NCBI GenBank assembly: GCA_047495785.1
Contig: JBLDXI010000009.1
Coordinates: forward strand, 3,534,001-3,598,000
Source: Lepidodermella squamata
Taxonomy: Eukaryota > Gastrotricha
Length of the DNA: 64,000 nt
Reading direction: 5' to 3'
A program made the translations under genes and the position numbers. Shown here piece after piece: positions 36,054 to 47,875 of this stretch. The notes under the pieces are model-generated. The model had not been told where the DNA came from. It worked only from the letters and a program-made list of their open reading frames with translations, and made no database searches. Numbering within the stretch: position 1 is the stretch's first letter; every line of letters starts with the position of its first letter.

Positions 36054-37427
36054 GAGCCGCCATATATTATTAGTAGAATTACTGTTCTGTTTTGTGTTAC
36101 CTATTGGGAAAATAATTTTTGAATCTGCAAAATTTTGAAATATCAAACTAAACTTTGTGCCATAAAAACCTCCTTAAAAATAATGTAAAAGAAAAACCAA
36201 CTATATATCACTTGAATCTTTCTTCGACATGACAATTCCTTGATGACAAAAAAGACACGTTTTTTAGATCTTGTAAATAAGGTGCCCAAGTTTTTCGCTC
36301 CGACGTATAAATTTTAGAAATCGAAACACTATTTTTTCGCAATCTGAATTTATTAGGCATTATGAGGCCGGTGTTTCCATCTCGTCACTGTTTTATTTTG
36401 CAAAAAAATGCGAATCTGCTAGTCACCTATGCCTCGAAAACTGCTTTGCTCCATTCAACACACGACAAAATATTATGGAGTAAGCGAATCCGTTTGACGA
36501 TGTGATATTTGACGTGTTTAACCTTTAATCAGATGAAATCTTGTTCTATCGACCTTGTACATATTTCAATTGTTATCATGACACTAGATCTGCTTGCACA
36601 TTCATGTATTATAAAGTACGATTCCTCTGTCCAGAACGAGAAAAAATAAAAAGCCAGAGAATATCCGACCCTTTTCGGTATTGTTTTCTTGGAACTCCCG
36701 AGTACTGGCGAATGTTGTGGTTACCGCTTACGTGAAAGTAAACCGCTAATCTCGCACCTATTGTCAAACTTGCAACGACTTGGACTGAAGACAAAAACAT
36801 GTTGGCCGATGAATAATTCATTTTATGATATGCAGTAGTGGACGCAACTTGACTCCGTCGGTGTTTTTATCGATCTGGCACCTTAAACCATGGACTAAAC
36901 CCGTAACCACAAACATAAGCAAAGGCGAGAAATTCTCCAACACCTACCACTCACTATCTAGCGACGCATCCATAACAAAACCCGATAGTTGTCGGGGAAA
37001 TGTATGACTCGCCGTTGGAGAATGTTAGCATTTTTGGAAGCAATCCAACTGTCTCTGCACATAAATGCAAGTGGGGGCGAACATTTACATTACTGGCATC
37101 GATAATTCGTTTTTCATAATAATTTTGTAGAATTGCCAGCATCCCACTTTTTCAATGCCATAATAAATTATGTATATGCCAGCCGAAATCCCATGTCATA
37201 AAATAATCAGGGCAATCGCCCAATTCTGCTTGATAATTTTCCGCTTTATTTTCATTCAACAAAAATTCGGCTCTTTTTATTTGAAAATATTAAAATTCAC
37301 AATATTTCACGAAGTCATATCGAATCTGCAATGCAAATCACATGGTCAAAGCCGCAAGCCAGCAGGCGAACTCGACCAGCTAACGAAACCTGGAACGAAA
37401 ACAGATAAATACAAAACAAGCAGTGGT
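36054..37427. other. intergenic, convergent 3' flanks
   Basis: No gene recognised. On the plus strand a possible poly(A) signal lies at 36645..36650. On the minus strand the COQ2 signal reads as TTTATT at 37245..37250, about 180 nt past its stop. Confidence 0.5.
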
Positions 37428-38635
37428 TCATTGCAAAATTCTGCCAGCCATAATAGTTAACAGTACAATAAGGCCTAGTGAAGTATTAGACTTGAAAGCT
37501 CGTCCACATTCGCCGTTTTTGTTATCCAAATTCCCGATTAAATTCATTTGCCAAGCGATATGAGCTAACGAAGCCCCGCTTCCAAGCAAAATTAAGCTGG
37601 GCGGGAGATTGGCCAGGTAGAGCGATAGCGCACTCGCCCCGACGAAGGAACCTCCGAAGTAAGTCAAATACTTCCGAGCCAGCTTTCCGCGGCCCCAAAG
37701 TTGGGCTGTCGATTTCACGCCAATTTTTTTATCGTCATTGTAGTCTTGATAGGCGTAGATAGAGTCGTAAAATAAAGTCCAACATATACCGGCTGTGTAC
37801 AATGAGGCAACAGATGCGAACATGACGGGGTTTTCGGTAACAGGTTGCGATGAAGTAGCAACATAGCCAACCATAACTCCCCAGTTGTAAACTATTCCGA
37901 GTACCAATTGTGGCCAATTTGTGAATCTTTTCATTGCAGGATAGGCCAAAACGATTGGAACTGAACAGAATGATAACACTTGAGCTTCGAAATTAAGCTA
38001 AAAAAAAACAATAAATAAATATGTTTCTAAATTTTATGAGATAAAACCTACTGGCAACAGAACGATCGTGGCAGCAGAGAGGGACAAGGCTCCTGCAAAA
38101 GTCAATCCAGCCAATGGATGAACCACCCCCGAAGCAATGGGGCGAGATTTAGTCCGTTCGACTTTGGTATCAAAATCTCGATCCCACATATCATCTACAT
38201 CGTGAAACAAGTGTAAACATGAATTCGTATGAAATTCAGCTTCAACTTACTCACAATACAACCAGCAGATCTCATCAAAGTTGCACCGATCAGAAATAAA
38301 CCCATTAAAGTGACATTAGGAAACGATCCAGGGCTGGCAGCCAAAGCAGTTCCCCAACAAGTCGGTAACAATAGAAGATAAATTCCAACGGGTTTGTCGA
38401 TTCGAATAAGTTCGAGGTAAGGTCGAACTCTAGGCGGACTTCTCGCAATCAACTTCGCAAAAATTGACTGGGACAGATTTGAAGGAGGTGTGGAAAGGTG
38501 ACGTCTGAGATCGCGATGGAGTGATCTTTGATTGATCTATACGATTTCAACGAATAGGAGAGCTTTCAAGTCTTGGACTTCAAAAGGGACTTCCTAATTT
38601 TCGTGAAATGTCGAAGGAAATACGTTAAATCGCAT
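37428..38635 (-). CDS. COQ2: 4-hydroxybenzoate polyprenyltransferase, mitochondrial
   Basis: UbiA-family inner-membrane enzyme that attaches the polyprenyl tail to 4-hydroxybenzoate in ubiquinone synthesis. Minus-strand exons 38624..38635, 38251..38536, 38052..38194 and 37428..37997 give 336 aa, all in phase. The N-terminus (MRFN, then INQRSLHRDLRRHLST) is a basic, acid-free targeting peptide. Conserved blocks: RPYLELIRIDKPVGIYLLLLP; the first metal/diphosphate motif NDMWDRDFD (about 100-108); MKRFTNWPQLVLG; and the second motif YQDYNDDKKIGVKSTA (about 230-245). Eight or nine hydrophobic spans follow the UbiA pattern. Exon 2 has no ATG before its conserved part, which is why the 12-nt exon 1 is proposed. 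That exon lies within the 3' end of RCC1L, the next gene upstream on the same strand. Confidence 0.92.
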
Positions 38636-40137
38636 AAATACCTTGAGAGGGAAATATTGATCTTGCTCTTTCAATCCCAGCCCGCAAGTTCCAAGTTTGT
38701 TTCGGCCCCAAGAGTAAAGCTGAAAGAATTGCAGTATTACACAAAATAGTAAGATTAATCGCCATTACCTCTCCAGAATCGGTTGTGATAAAGAAGAATC
38801 CGATACCAGAAGTGACATTTTTCGGTTTCACATTAGGATTCAGCTCGTTCTTTCCAAATAAAGTAGCAGGTATCTCCCCAGGTGCACTGTCTTGCATAAC
38901 CCCCGGACCTCGACCTAGTGCACCATAGCCCCAAGATAGACTATTCAAGATAATTAGATATTAGCGTCTCGAAATAATAAAACGGATAACTAACACATTT
39001 CCGGAATCGGTTATTGCAACGCAAGAAGTGGAAGTTGCTGCCGCCGAACTTATTTTACCAGCTTTGTTTACTTCGAGCTCCTTTGGATGGAAAAGCTGAG
39101 CTTCAGATTCGGAAATCGGTCTCAACTGGCTGTATTCGTTATTCCCCCAACCGTAAAGAACTCCATCCTCAGATACTGCTAGTACAGTATCGGAGCGACA
39201 GGAAACATCGCGAATCCGCACTCCGGATAATGATTTCACTTCACTAGGAATGGGGTCGAAACCTCTCGCACAATCCCGTCCCAATTGACCGTCCGTGGAA
39301 ATTCCAAATGTAAATAATCGACCCGTTTCTGTCAGCAAAATGCTGTGATCTTGTCCGGCGTATACCCTTTTCACCGGTTCGCCAACTTCAATCTGATGAA
39401 CAACCTTACTAGCTCTAAAATAAATCTTTCAAATAAATATGAAATTATGCTATTTTTTCTGCTTACGAGTATCGTTCATTTTCGATGACAGGTCGGCCAC
39501 ATTGCCCATACGAATTATTGCCAAAGGCTAAAACCTTCTGGTCGCTGGTAAGAATCAACGAATGAGCTCGTCCTGCTGCAATGTCGACAATGGATGTTTT
39601 TGAATCGATGTATTGACTCAGGTCAATCTCGACAGGCTGACAAATGTAGTCAGCAACTTTGCCCCTGGAAAGCTCGTGATAGCCGAGCTGAGAATCCGTG
39701 TTTATGCCAGTTCCGATCAATTTCGTCCCAGGTCGTGAAGTAGCAAATAATGAAAATCCACAACCACCCGCAACGGCCGATACCTAGATTTTCCACGTAT
39801 ACATTCTAAGAGTTGAGAATTGAAGCTTTGGAAGTTATGACACTTACCTTTAAGCGATTCTTGTTAAAATACATGTGATTGTACGGGTGGTTCAGGTGGA
39901 ATTTCTCCGCACCAGTTTGCATCAACTCAGTAACCCCTGTGTCAAGCGTCAAACTAAATGATAATTGTAAATTGAAGGTTGCATACCCAAAGCTCCGGTG
40001 CCAGCATAGCCCCAGCAGTAAACGCGTTGAGTGCCAGCTTTGGTCTTGCGGCTAACGACCTCGGCGTATCCCGTTCTTGTTTTCATAGAAAGATGGCGAG
40101 AAGCGAGCCAAAAACTCGCCTGGTTCGGAAATTTCAT
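38594..40137 (-). CDS. RCC1L: RCC1-like protein of mitochondrial ribosome/RNA metabolism
   Basis: Seven-bladed RCC1-type propeller (formerly WBSCR16) that supports mitochondrial 16S rRNA stability and ribosome assembly. Minus-strand exons 39987..40137, 39848..39936, 39467..39783, 38995..39414, 38769..38940 and 38594..38719 encode 424 aa (human 464). The N-terminus (MKFPNQASFWLASRHLS) resembles a targeting peptide. Repeats include VYCWGYAGTGALG, GTGINTDSQLGYHE, AGRAHSLILTSD, FGNNSYGQCGRPVIENE, AGQDHSILL, LYGWGNNEYSQL, SWGYGALGRGPGVM and LYSWGRNKLGTCGLGLKEQDQYFP, each aligning with human RCC1L. The last ~20 residues do not match. If a 48-nt intron (GTATTT...TTAG, 38597..38644) is removed, translation instead stops at 38537. 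Either way the 3' end overlaps the start of COQ2. Confidence 0.92.
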
Positions 40138-41727
40138 TATAGCGCTATCTAGAAACGTAAGTATCGCAAATGAGTGGATATGTGCATTCGTAAATCAACG
40201 AATCATCAAAAGCGCACCAGCGTGCAGCGTGATAAAAGCTGAGTTTCGCATAAGAGGAATTCCAACAAAATCATAAAGCAAGGTAACGAAAACAAACAAG
40301 TTTACTGCTGCATTAGCACAACTGCTCAGAGCGAATCCAAGGATACTCGAACTCAATCGAAAGGGATCCAGGATCCAGCTAGGTACTATTTGGAAGTCGG
40401 ACTTTACACCCAGAAGTCAGGACTTCTTCCAAATGGTAGAGGACAGGCTCTACTCCATCGGCGAGCTTCTTGGTTGATGGTTGGCGATTTTTTGCAGATA
40501 GTGTAACGCGCTACACGAGTGCTCGAAAAGTGTCGTACCCGGGGATTGAACCCGGGCTGCCTTACTGAGAAGGCACGGTTCTAACCTCTAACCTTTGAGC
40601 CACCATGACCGACACACGCTCCGTGTTCGCTTACGCGGTTGTAAGGGGACCAGGAGGGGAGATGGGAGGTGGACTCGCTCCCTATAGATAGGCTTCACAA
40701 TTGAGATGCACGCCAGGAAAACAGCCCATATTTATATAATTAACGTTTGAAAGCGAAAGAAAGCATCGACGCTTGCTTGTTATTGGGCAACTCCTTTTTT
40801 ATTTGACGGCATTAGAATGTAAGCCCTTTTCTTGGATAGTCTACTATGTTTTAATCCCACCAAAAATGCAAGTGAAAATGAAGTAACAATATATTCAGTT
40901 TATCCAAACTCGAGTTTATCAGTTCAGCAGTAACTATTCCCAAGTGTAGCTTAAGCAATAAACAATCATATTTTTAGAGCTAAAATCGGAGGAAAAAGTT
41001 GAATAAGATGAGTCAGCTTGAGAAATTGTTGTGTTATGATTTCAGATTCAAAACTTGTCCCTGGTCAACTTATTCGCCTGGCAGGAAGCACTTACATCTC
41101 CGTCGGAATTTCTTGATTTGCTTACATGATGTCATTAACGCATTACGTTGGGTAGAACGCGTTACTTATGCTTCAGTGTAACGCTGAGCGTAACATTGGA
41201 GGCGAAACAAGCTGGCGGCACCAGGATGGTTCTCCGCGAGAAGAGACATAAGCGCGCCAAAAATTTAAATTTTAAAATACAAAAGCTTGCAATCGATTAT
41301 AGTAAACTATATTGGACAGGTCTATCTCTTTTATTGAAATAAACAGAGAGGTCATTCGAATTTTTTTAGCTCAATAAACAGCACGCCGCGCGGTGCTGTC
41401 GCTTTTGAGCATCGACGCAAGCAAAAAATGCCGCTTGGATGCTACCGCATACCGTTTTGCCGCTGGACGAAAAATTTCAACTTGGCTGTTTAGGACATCT
41501 CATGCGGTAAATTCCTGTCGGCCTCGGCCTTCTTGGCACCATTCCCTGGTGTTGAACTTTCATGTTTCCTTTTTCACTTCTCCTGAATCCGGGCCGTTGG
41601 CCGTTCTTGTATAGCATTACAGCATATTTACTGCATATTTTTTTAATGCTTGCCTATTGATTGTATAGTATTACGGAAATGAGCTTCACCTAACGAACTT
41701 TAAAAGTATATTGCTCGTTTATGAAAG
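40138..41727. other. intergenic between divergent RCC1L and fucosyltransferase genes
   Basis: Probable bidirectional promoter region. The only recognisable item is a tRNA-like sequence at 40531..40609. No protein-coding frame stands out. Confidence 0.5.
40531..40609 (-). other. tRNA-like sequence (tRNA pseudogene or tRNA-derived SINE head)
   Basis: On the minus strand the 79 nt contain an A-box-like TGGCTCAAAGGTTAGAGG and a perfect B box GGTTCAATCC. The T-arm has a perfect 5-bp stem (CCGGG/CCCGG) around TTCAATC. The acceptor stem pairs only partly (GTCATGG with the 3' GTACGAC), the GGTTAGA of the D arm is duplicated in tandem, and the anticodon stem CCTT/AAGG closes a 6-nt loop rather than 7. 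A functional tRNA is therefore unlikely; a pseudogene or the head of a SINE fits better. No anticodon is assigned. Confidence 0.6.
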
Positions 41728-42978
41728 ATGCAAAGGTTCCGGCTCCGTAATTATCCTTACTTCTTGTTCGGCTTCATTTTCGGATTCATTTTCATCTCCA
41801 CCATTTACGTAGTCAGTTCATTCTTTCAACCGATTCAATGTGAATTCTTAAGTACAGAAGGGAAAACTTTGATACTTTGGGCGACGCCATTCTTTGGAGA
41901 TTCATTGGTGAAACATGTAAACGAGGCTGAGATGTTCCAATGTTCAGATCTAAATTGCATTCATGTTCAACACTACGCTCGTGAAGCCTGTTTCCACCAG
42001 GCTGATGCGATCGCATTTCACATTATTGCTTCAGATATCTTTCAAGTATTGCCTTTTTTCGTCAGAAAGCGGCGCAACTTGAAACAGGTCTGGATATTCC
42101 TGTCTTGGGAAAGTCCTGACACTCTTCGCTATTTTCTGCCTTACCCGGATCGATTCTACGATTGGGCTAACGGTAAATTCAATGCTACTCTCTCATATCG
42201 CCACGACTCTGATATTCCCGTACCATATGACAAACATATGGGGGTTGAATTCAACCCAACGGGTGAGAAGATTCCTTTTAACCACTCCAACTTTCTCGGG
42301 AAAAAGCGGCACGTGGCTGCGATAATTAGTAATTGCGGTGATAGTTACGGTAGAGTAGAACTCCTTCAAAACTTGAGCAGTTATGGTCTTTCTGTGGATA
42401 TCTATGGATTATGCGGTCGTAAGGCCTGTTCGAAAAATTCTATGTACGAATGCTATCAAATGGTCGAGAGAGATTACTTTTTCTATGCAGCGTTGGAGAA
42501 TAGCATGTGTTTTGATTATGTTACAGAGAAGTTTTTCAGCTCACTCAGCTTCAATTTTATTACCATTGTGAATGGATTTACTAATTATTTGGCGATTGCA
42601 CCGCCGAATTCAGTTATCAATATACACGATTATTCATCTCCGGCTATTCTAGCGAAAACTTTGCTTGAGCTTGCATCCAGTGAAGCTTTGTATGCTAAGC
42701 ACTTCGAATGGAGAGGTTTGTACAATATTAGAAGGCAGAAGTACGATTACGGCTGTGGAATGTGTTCCTACGTTAAGTGGGTAAAAAGCAAGGACCTCGT
42801 AAAGGTATCAAGTTAGAATCACTCAAAGCATGTTTAATAATTGGTATATTAGGCGCATACAGATTTAGAAGCGTGGTGGGATGGCGGACATGCCTGCAAA
42901 TATAATGCTTTCGGCGATCCAAGTATACGTTTTCATCCTGGGAATCCTTTTCCGCTTTACGGTACACCCGATTTTTGA
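41728..42978 (+). CDS. alpha-1,3-fucosyltransferase (GT10 family)
   Basis: Golgi type II membrane enzyme that transfers fucose from GDP-fucose in alpha-1,3 linkage to GlcNAc of N-glycans or Lewis-type structures. Exons 41728..42798 and 42853..42978 encode 398 aa. A short cytoplasmic tail (MQRFRLRNYPY) precedes a signal anchor (about 12-34). Catalytic-domain motifs are intact: FLSWESPD, FNATLSYRHDSDIPVPYD, the GDP-fucose-binding block FYAALENSMCFDYVTEKFF, and the PPNSVINIHDYSSP region. Reading through the donor gives a stop at 42816, but splicing the 54-nt intron adds TDLEAWWDGGHACKYNAFGD. This is the Cys-containing C-terminus typical of GT10, so the spliced model is preferred. The precise acceptor specificity cannot be told. 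Confidence 0.93.
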
Positions 42979-43359
42979 AGTTGCAATCTCATTCAATCGT
43001 CTTGCTATCTTTCAGATTTTCCTCATGCTCTAAGATACATCTACAGAGTGCTCGGTATAGAATAATTGTTATACCGACGGTTTCATTGAATGCATGTGTA
43101 GTGGCCGAATGCTAATATAAATATAAATATTTCACTGAAAATACTCAATTTATTTTGATTTGTGATTCATCTAGGGCAGATTTTATATTCGTGAATCAGA
43201 TTTTAATTGCTCGATTTTCTTGAACAGTCGTTTCCAACTGTTTGAAATCGTTTACAAGAGCTGGATCTATATACTAAGCTCGCGTTTCACTTCCTTCACT
43301 CCGACGACTAGCTCGAGAGCTTTGTTAACAAGACCGATTAAAGTCTTAAAGCCACCGGA
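42979..43359. other. short intergenic region
   Basis: 381 nt between same-strand genes, AT-rich. It probably contains the fucosyltransferase 3' end and the eIF4B leader. The eIF4B start context GCCACCGGAATG is close to the Kozak consensus. Confidence 0.5.
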
Positions 43360-46300
43360 ATGCACCAGGATGTACCAGGCTCTGGCGAGGCAGGTGCTGA
43401 GTCAGTAAATGCGCAATCGAAATCGAAGAAGAAGCCCGAAAGGAAAACTTTGGCCGCATCTGAGTTTTTCAACTTGAAAACTGTTGGATCATGGGCTGAT
43501 GAAGCTGATGAAGTTTCTTGTAAGCTAACACGTTATGATTAATGAAATATTCAATTATTTTTTATTCTTTTAGCCCCGGCCCCGGATATTAATGCGTTAC
43601 GTGAACGTTTGCCTACCGCCCCGAAAGCTTGCCGTGAAGAGGAATTGGAAGCTCGCGCCCCCCACAAGCCGCCATTCCAATGCCGTATGTACAACGCTCC
43701 GTTCGATGTAACCGAGGACCAAGTTCGCAACTTTTTGAGCGGATGCACCATTATCCGCGTGACTAATGAGCAGCGCGGTGGCGTTGTTGTTGACTTTGAA
43801 GACCGCAAATCGTTGCTGCTATCGTTCAAACAATCGGGCCGACAGCTCGTCACCCGAACTGTTCGCATTGACCTTAATGAACAGCGCCAACAGAAGAATT
43901 TCTTCGACAATATGGGCGGTGGCCAAGGCGGACGTCGCTCGTATGATAACCAGGGCGGAAACCGGGGTGGCTACCGCGATTTCCAGGGTGGCCAGGGTGG
44001 CGGTTCATTCCGTGGTCGCCAGAGTGGTGGTTATTATAACAACAGAGGTGGTGATGGCCATCAACAGGGAGGTGGTCAGGGTGGCGGAAATTTCTACCAG
44101 CCTGCTGGATATCACAATAACCAGGGCGGAGAGAGTAATACTTATCAAAACTTCAATTCCGGTTACAACCGCCAGCGATCGGCTCCTCCTCCCCTGCAGC
44201 TACCATCGAAGGCGAGTCAGGAAGCGTCACTGCCTGGTATCGTTCGTGCTCCGTCTGACGCGGCCGCCACCGCTGGTTCGGCCGAGGCTCATGCCAAGCC
44301 TGTGAACCAGGAGGCGCTGAAGAATCTGCTGAAATCAGTCGGTAGTGAGGAAGTCCGCGATGCCAAGCACAACCCGTTCGGCGCGGCACGTCCCGTGGAC
44401 ACCCTCGCCAAGGAAATGGAGATTGAGAAGCGGCTCGAGGCTGAACGCCAGTTGCGTGCCAAGCAGTCTACGGACGGCCAAGCCACTTCGCCTGCTGCCG
44501 CAGGTGCAGGTGAGAGGCCGCGTCACACGTCGACCGGCAGCGCAGGCCAGCAGGGTTACCAAGCCCAACCGCAGTACTACGGCCAACAGCAGCAGTACGG
44601 CGAGCAGCAGCCGCAGCAGCAAGCCTGGGGTCAACACGGTCAGCAATATCAGCAGTACGAGGGTCAGCAAGGTGGCGGTTATGGAAATGAATACCAACAG
44701 GCTTCGGTAAGCCCTTGATCTTGATTATTTAGGAATTGGCTAGTCACAATAGGGTTAATTTTTAAAAGTTAAAATTGAGATTTGAATATTTTGAGTTTGT
44801 AAAATTAAATAAAAATTTTCTATAATAGAGAATTCCCTCTCAGCTATTAATTTTGGGCACATGCGTCAAAAATTATGTACATCAGCATTACGGAATCAAA
44901 GTCACGAGATTCTGTTGACTGATTTAGCGGAGAGTTGCATTTAAAACTTATTTTTCATTTTCTGGAGCAAAATTATGAGGAATGCCCAAACTGAAAGAAC
45001 AAAACTACTATCCAACAGTATACCTCGAAACGCGAAGGATCTTCTGTTCATGAGAAAACAACATTTGATTGGAGCATTATGATAGCAAAAATTACGTTTT
45101 TACGTTTTGAGAAAGGTCGAATTGTATTTGACGCAGCTAGTAATTTTTTTGATCATCGAAAAATTTGGGTGGTTCTTGCCCTAGAATCAACTGAATTTTA
45201 ATCTTTGAGGAATTCCATTGAAGTTTCTTCTAACTTGATGTATTTTTGTTTAGGCTGGCGCTTGGGGTCGTCAATCCCAAGGTGGTCAATTTGAGCAGGG
45301 CGCTGCGCTGAACAAGACTCCGTCCTTCGATCGAACTGGTATGGAGAAGATCGGCCGTGCCTCTGGCGCGCCTCCCGGCAGCAACGGCTTCCAGCCACAG
45401 CAGCAACAAGCCGCACCTATCCGCCATCCAGGCGGTTCTGCCTCGGAATACCAGTCCGAACGCATTTCCGATCACCAAGTCTCCGCACCAGCTGCACCCC
45501 AGCCAACCCTGGTACCTGCTCCCCCACCGTCCACTAATCCGTGGGGAAGAGGGCAGCAACAGCAAAAGCCTGCTGCGGCGACAGTCTCCGCGAAAACAAA
45601 GCAGGTGACCACGACCGAAAACCAGGAAGAGCAGTACTACCAGCAACCGTCCTACCACGACTACGGAGACCAGTACAACAGCGAGAGTGCCAAGTTCCCG
45701 TACCGCGAGGACGAGGAGGAGCGCCCGGCGCAACGGCAACCTCGCCAGCAGCAACAGCGCCCCCAGAACGACCACCACCAGTCGCCTCGCCACTCGCAGG
45801 AGCAGCGACAGGCGCAGCACCAGCAGCAACAAGCCCCTGCCCCAGCCCCGCCGAAAATGGCGTGGGGTGGTGCCGGCATGACTAACTTCAACCAGGCGCA
45901 GCAGCAACAGCAACAGGCGGCCCCTGCCCCGCAGCAATCTGCCTGGGCGCGTCCTCTTGGCCAGTCGCAACAGCAGCCACAACAGCATCAAGCCTCGCCC
46001 CAGCAGCAGGATCAATATCAACAGCGTACGCCGCAACAGCAACAGGACCGTCGCAGCTACCCGCAGCAGCAGCAGCGCGGTGGCTCAGGCAACCGGTCTC
46101 AAGGCCGTGGTGGATATTACCAGGTAAAATCAAGATTTTGATTCAAGTCGGAACATAATTTTCCAACTATTCGAAATGATTCCGCTATCTTTTAATGGGT
46201 TTATTGATTGAAATAAGATTCCGATAAATGTTCGGTTATTTTCTGAATTAAGCTTCTTTGGGAACCAGAATTCTTTTTATGATCCCAATGATACCAACAT

Positions 46301-47875
46301 TTGAAGCTTAGCTCCTCGAAAGTGTATACAGAGTTATCATAATAGCGATTCATTTCTGCTATTTTGCTGTAAACTTCTCAAATAAGTGATGAAATGTATC
46401 GGCAGAATTTGAATTAGTGAATTGAGCTTCGAATAGAGCAGACGAGGTGCAATTCCGAGGGAATTAAGTGCGCTTGAAATACTGAAAATAACGTATTTTA
46501 CAACATTTTTTTCAAATATTCAACTCTTTTTTTTTTTTAGGGCGGCGAGCAAGGTCAGGAAGAATATGAAGGTGGCGAGTTCGGCTACCGTGGTCGGGGT
46601 CGTGGCGGTTTCCGAGGAGGCCGCGGCGGTCGGGGTGGTCGCGGTGGCTACCGTGGCGACCAGGAGCAACAACCGGTCAGCGGTGGCGATGACTACCAGC
46701 AGCGCCGGCGCCAGCCCAACAGCGGTGGACGCGACGGCCAGCAACAGCAGCCACGGTACCGCAGCAACCGAAACAGCGCGACCGAGGGCGGCGATGAATT
46801 CCAAGCCCCGCCACACCAGCCTGAAGAGCGAAAACGCATCACTTCAACGTCTTCTTCGCAACCGCGCGAGCGGGGTGACAGCCACTCGGGCGCCAATGAG
46901 GAGGGCGAGGATGGATGGAACGTTGCGACTTCGAAGGCGAAAGCTACCCGAGGCACCTCGGCGAGTCGTGGCGGTTATGGCGGTGGCGCCCCACGGGGCG
47001 GTCAGAAGCCCCGGTCGTCTTACGGCCGAGAGCAGGCTGGCGGTTACCCGGCTGACCAGAATAAAGCGCCCCGAGATGGTGGTCGCACTTTCTACAACGC
47101 GGCTCAGCAGCGCTCTGGTGGCGAGCCACGACGTGGCGGTCCGGGCGGTGCCCCGCGTGGCCGTGGAGGTGCTGCTGGTGGCAATTTTGCTCAACAGGGT
47201 GGTGAGCGTCGCAGCGGCGATGGCCGAAGCGCAGACCGAGGCCCTCGACGCGATGCGCCCGCTCGCACTCAAGCCCCTGCTCCGGCTCAACCTGCAACCG
47301 CTCGCAGTGGCAAGGACGCTGGTTTCGAGCCAGTGAAAAACAAGAAGGGAGCAAGGCCCGTGTCTGCCAAGGTAAATTTTTTTAAAGTTTTTTGGTCTAA
47401 ATTCTTTTAATTTCAAACTAAATTTGCTTATTAATATGGATTTTTCTCAAATTTCAATTGCTTTTAATACTATTTTGCTATTATAAAGGAGGCTGGAGTA
47501 GCTGATGAAACTGAGGACCGGTTTTTGGACAAAAATAAGTTCTTGTTGCTCGAGGAGCAGCAGCAGAGCGCGCGCAAAGCGGCTGGAAAAACCGCGAAGG
47601 GCACCGCTGCCAAGGACCACTTCGAAAATGAGGAGGTAGGTGACGAGGAAGAGTTCGAATACGAGGAAGTTGAGGAGGAGGTGGAAGAGGAAGTCGAAGA
47701 GGAAGAAGAAGTCAATGATGATGAGGTTGTTGCTGATGCTGGCGCGGCGAAATCGCCATCTGATATTGACTATTTCGGTATGATTTGGTATTTTAAGGAG
47801 GACGTTTTCAATCAGCTATTTTTAGATGCTGCTGCGGAAGGTAACCAAGGCAAATCTACAGCCGAAGTTTGTTGA
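43360..47875 (+). CDS. EIF4B: eIF4B-like translation initiation factor with very long low-complexity region
   Basis: RNA-binding cofactor of the eIF4A helicase in cap-dependent initiation. Exons 43360..43519, 43574..44706, 45254..46123, 46541..47371, 47489..47777 and 47826..47875 encode 1110 aa, nearly twice human eIF4B (about 611). Diagnostic parts: the SWADEADE motif (44-51); RLPTAPKACRE just before an RRM (about 80-165, with FDVTEDQVRNFL and V-R-I-D-L-N-E-Q); and NPFGAARPVDTLAKEMEIEKRLEAE, the conserved eIF4B segment after the RG-rich linker. The rest is disordered: RGG repeats, a Gln-rich block with NPWGR, a second RGG cluster, then a Glu-rich acidic tail. The final 48-nt intron (47778..47825) is open in frame, so retention would add 16 residues. 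AATAAA lies at 47938..47943. The identity rests on the three short motifs and their order. Confidence 0.85.

Noticed and set aside
42799-42816. fucosyltransferase stop reached by reading through
   Set aside because: It lies in a 54-nt intron. The downstream exon adds the conserved Cys-containing GT10 C-terminus.
45230-46042. 270-codon Leu/Arg-rich minus-strand open frame
   Set aside because: Shadow of the Gln-rich eIF4B exon: CAG/CAA repeats read as Leu/Cys on the other strand. The same applies to 46566..47336, 46844..47416 and 44335..44710.
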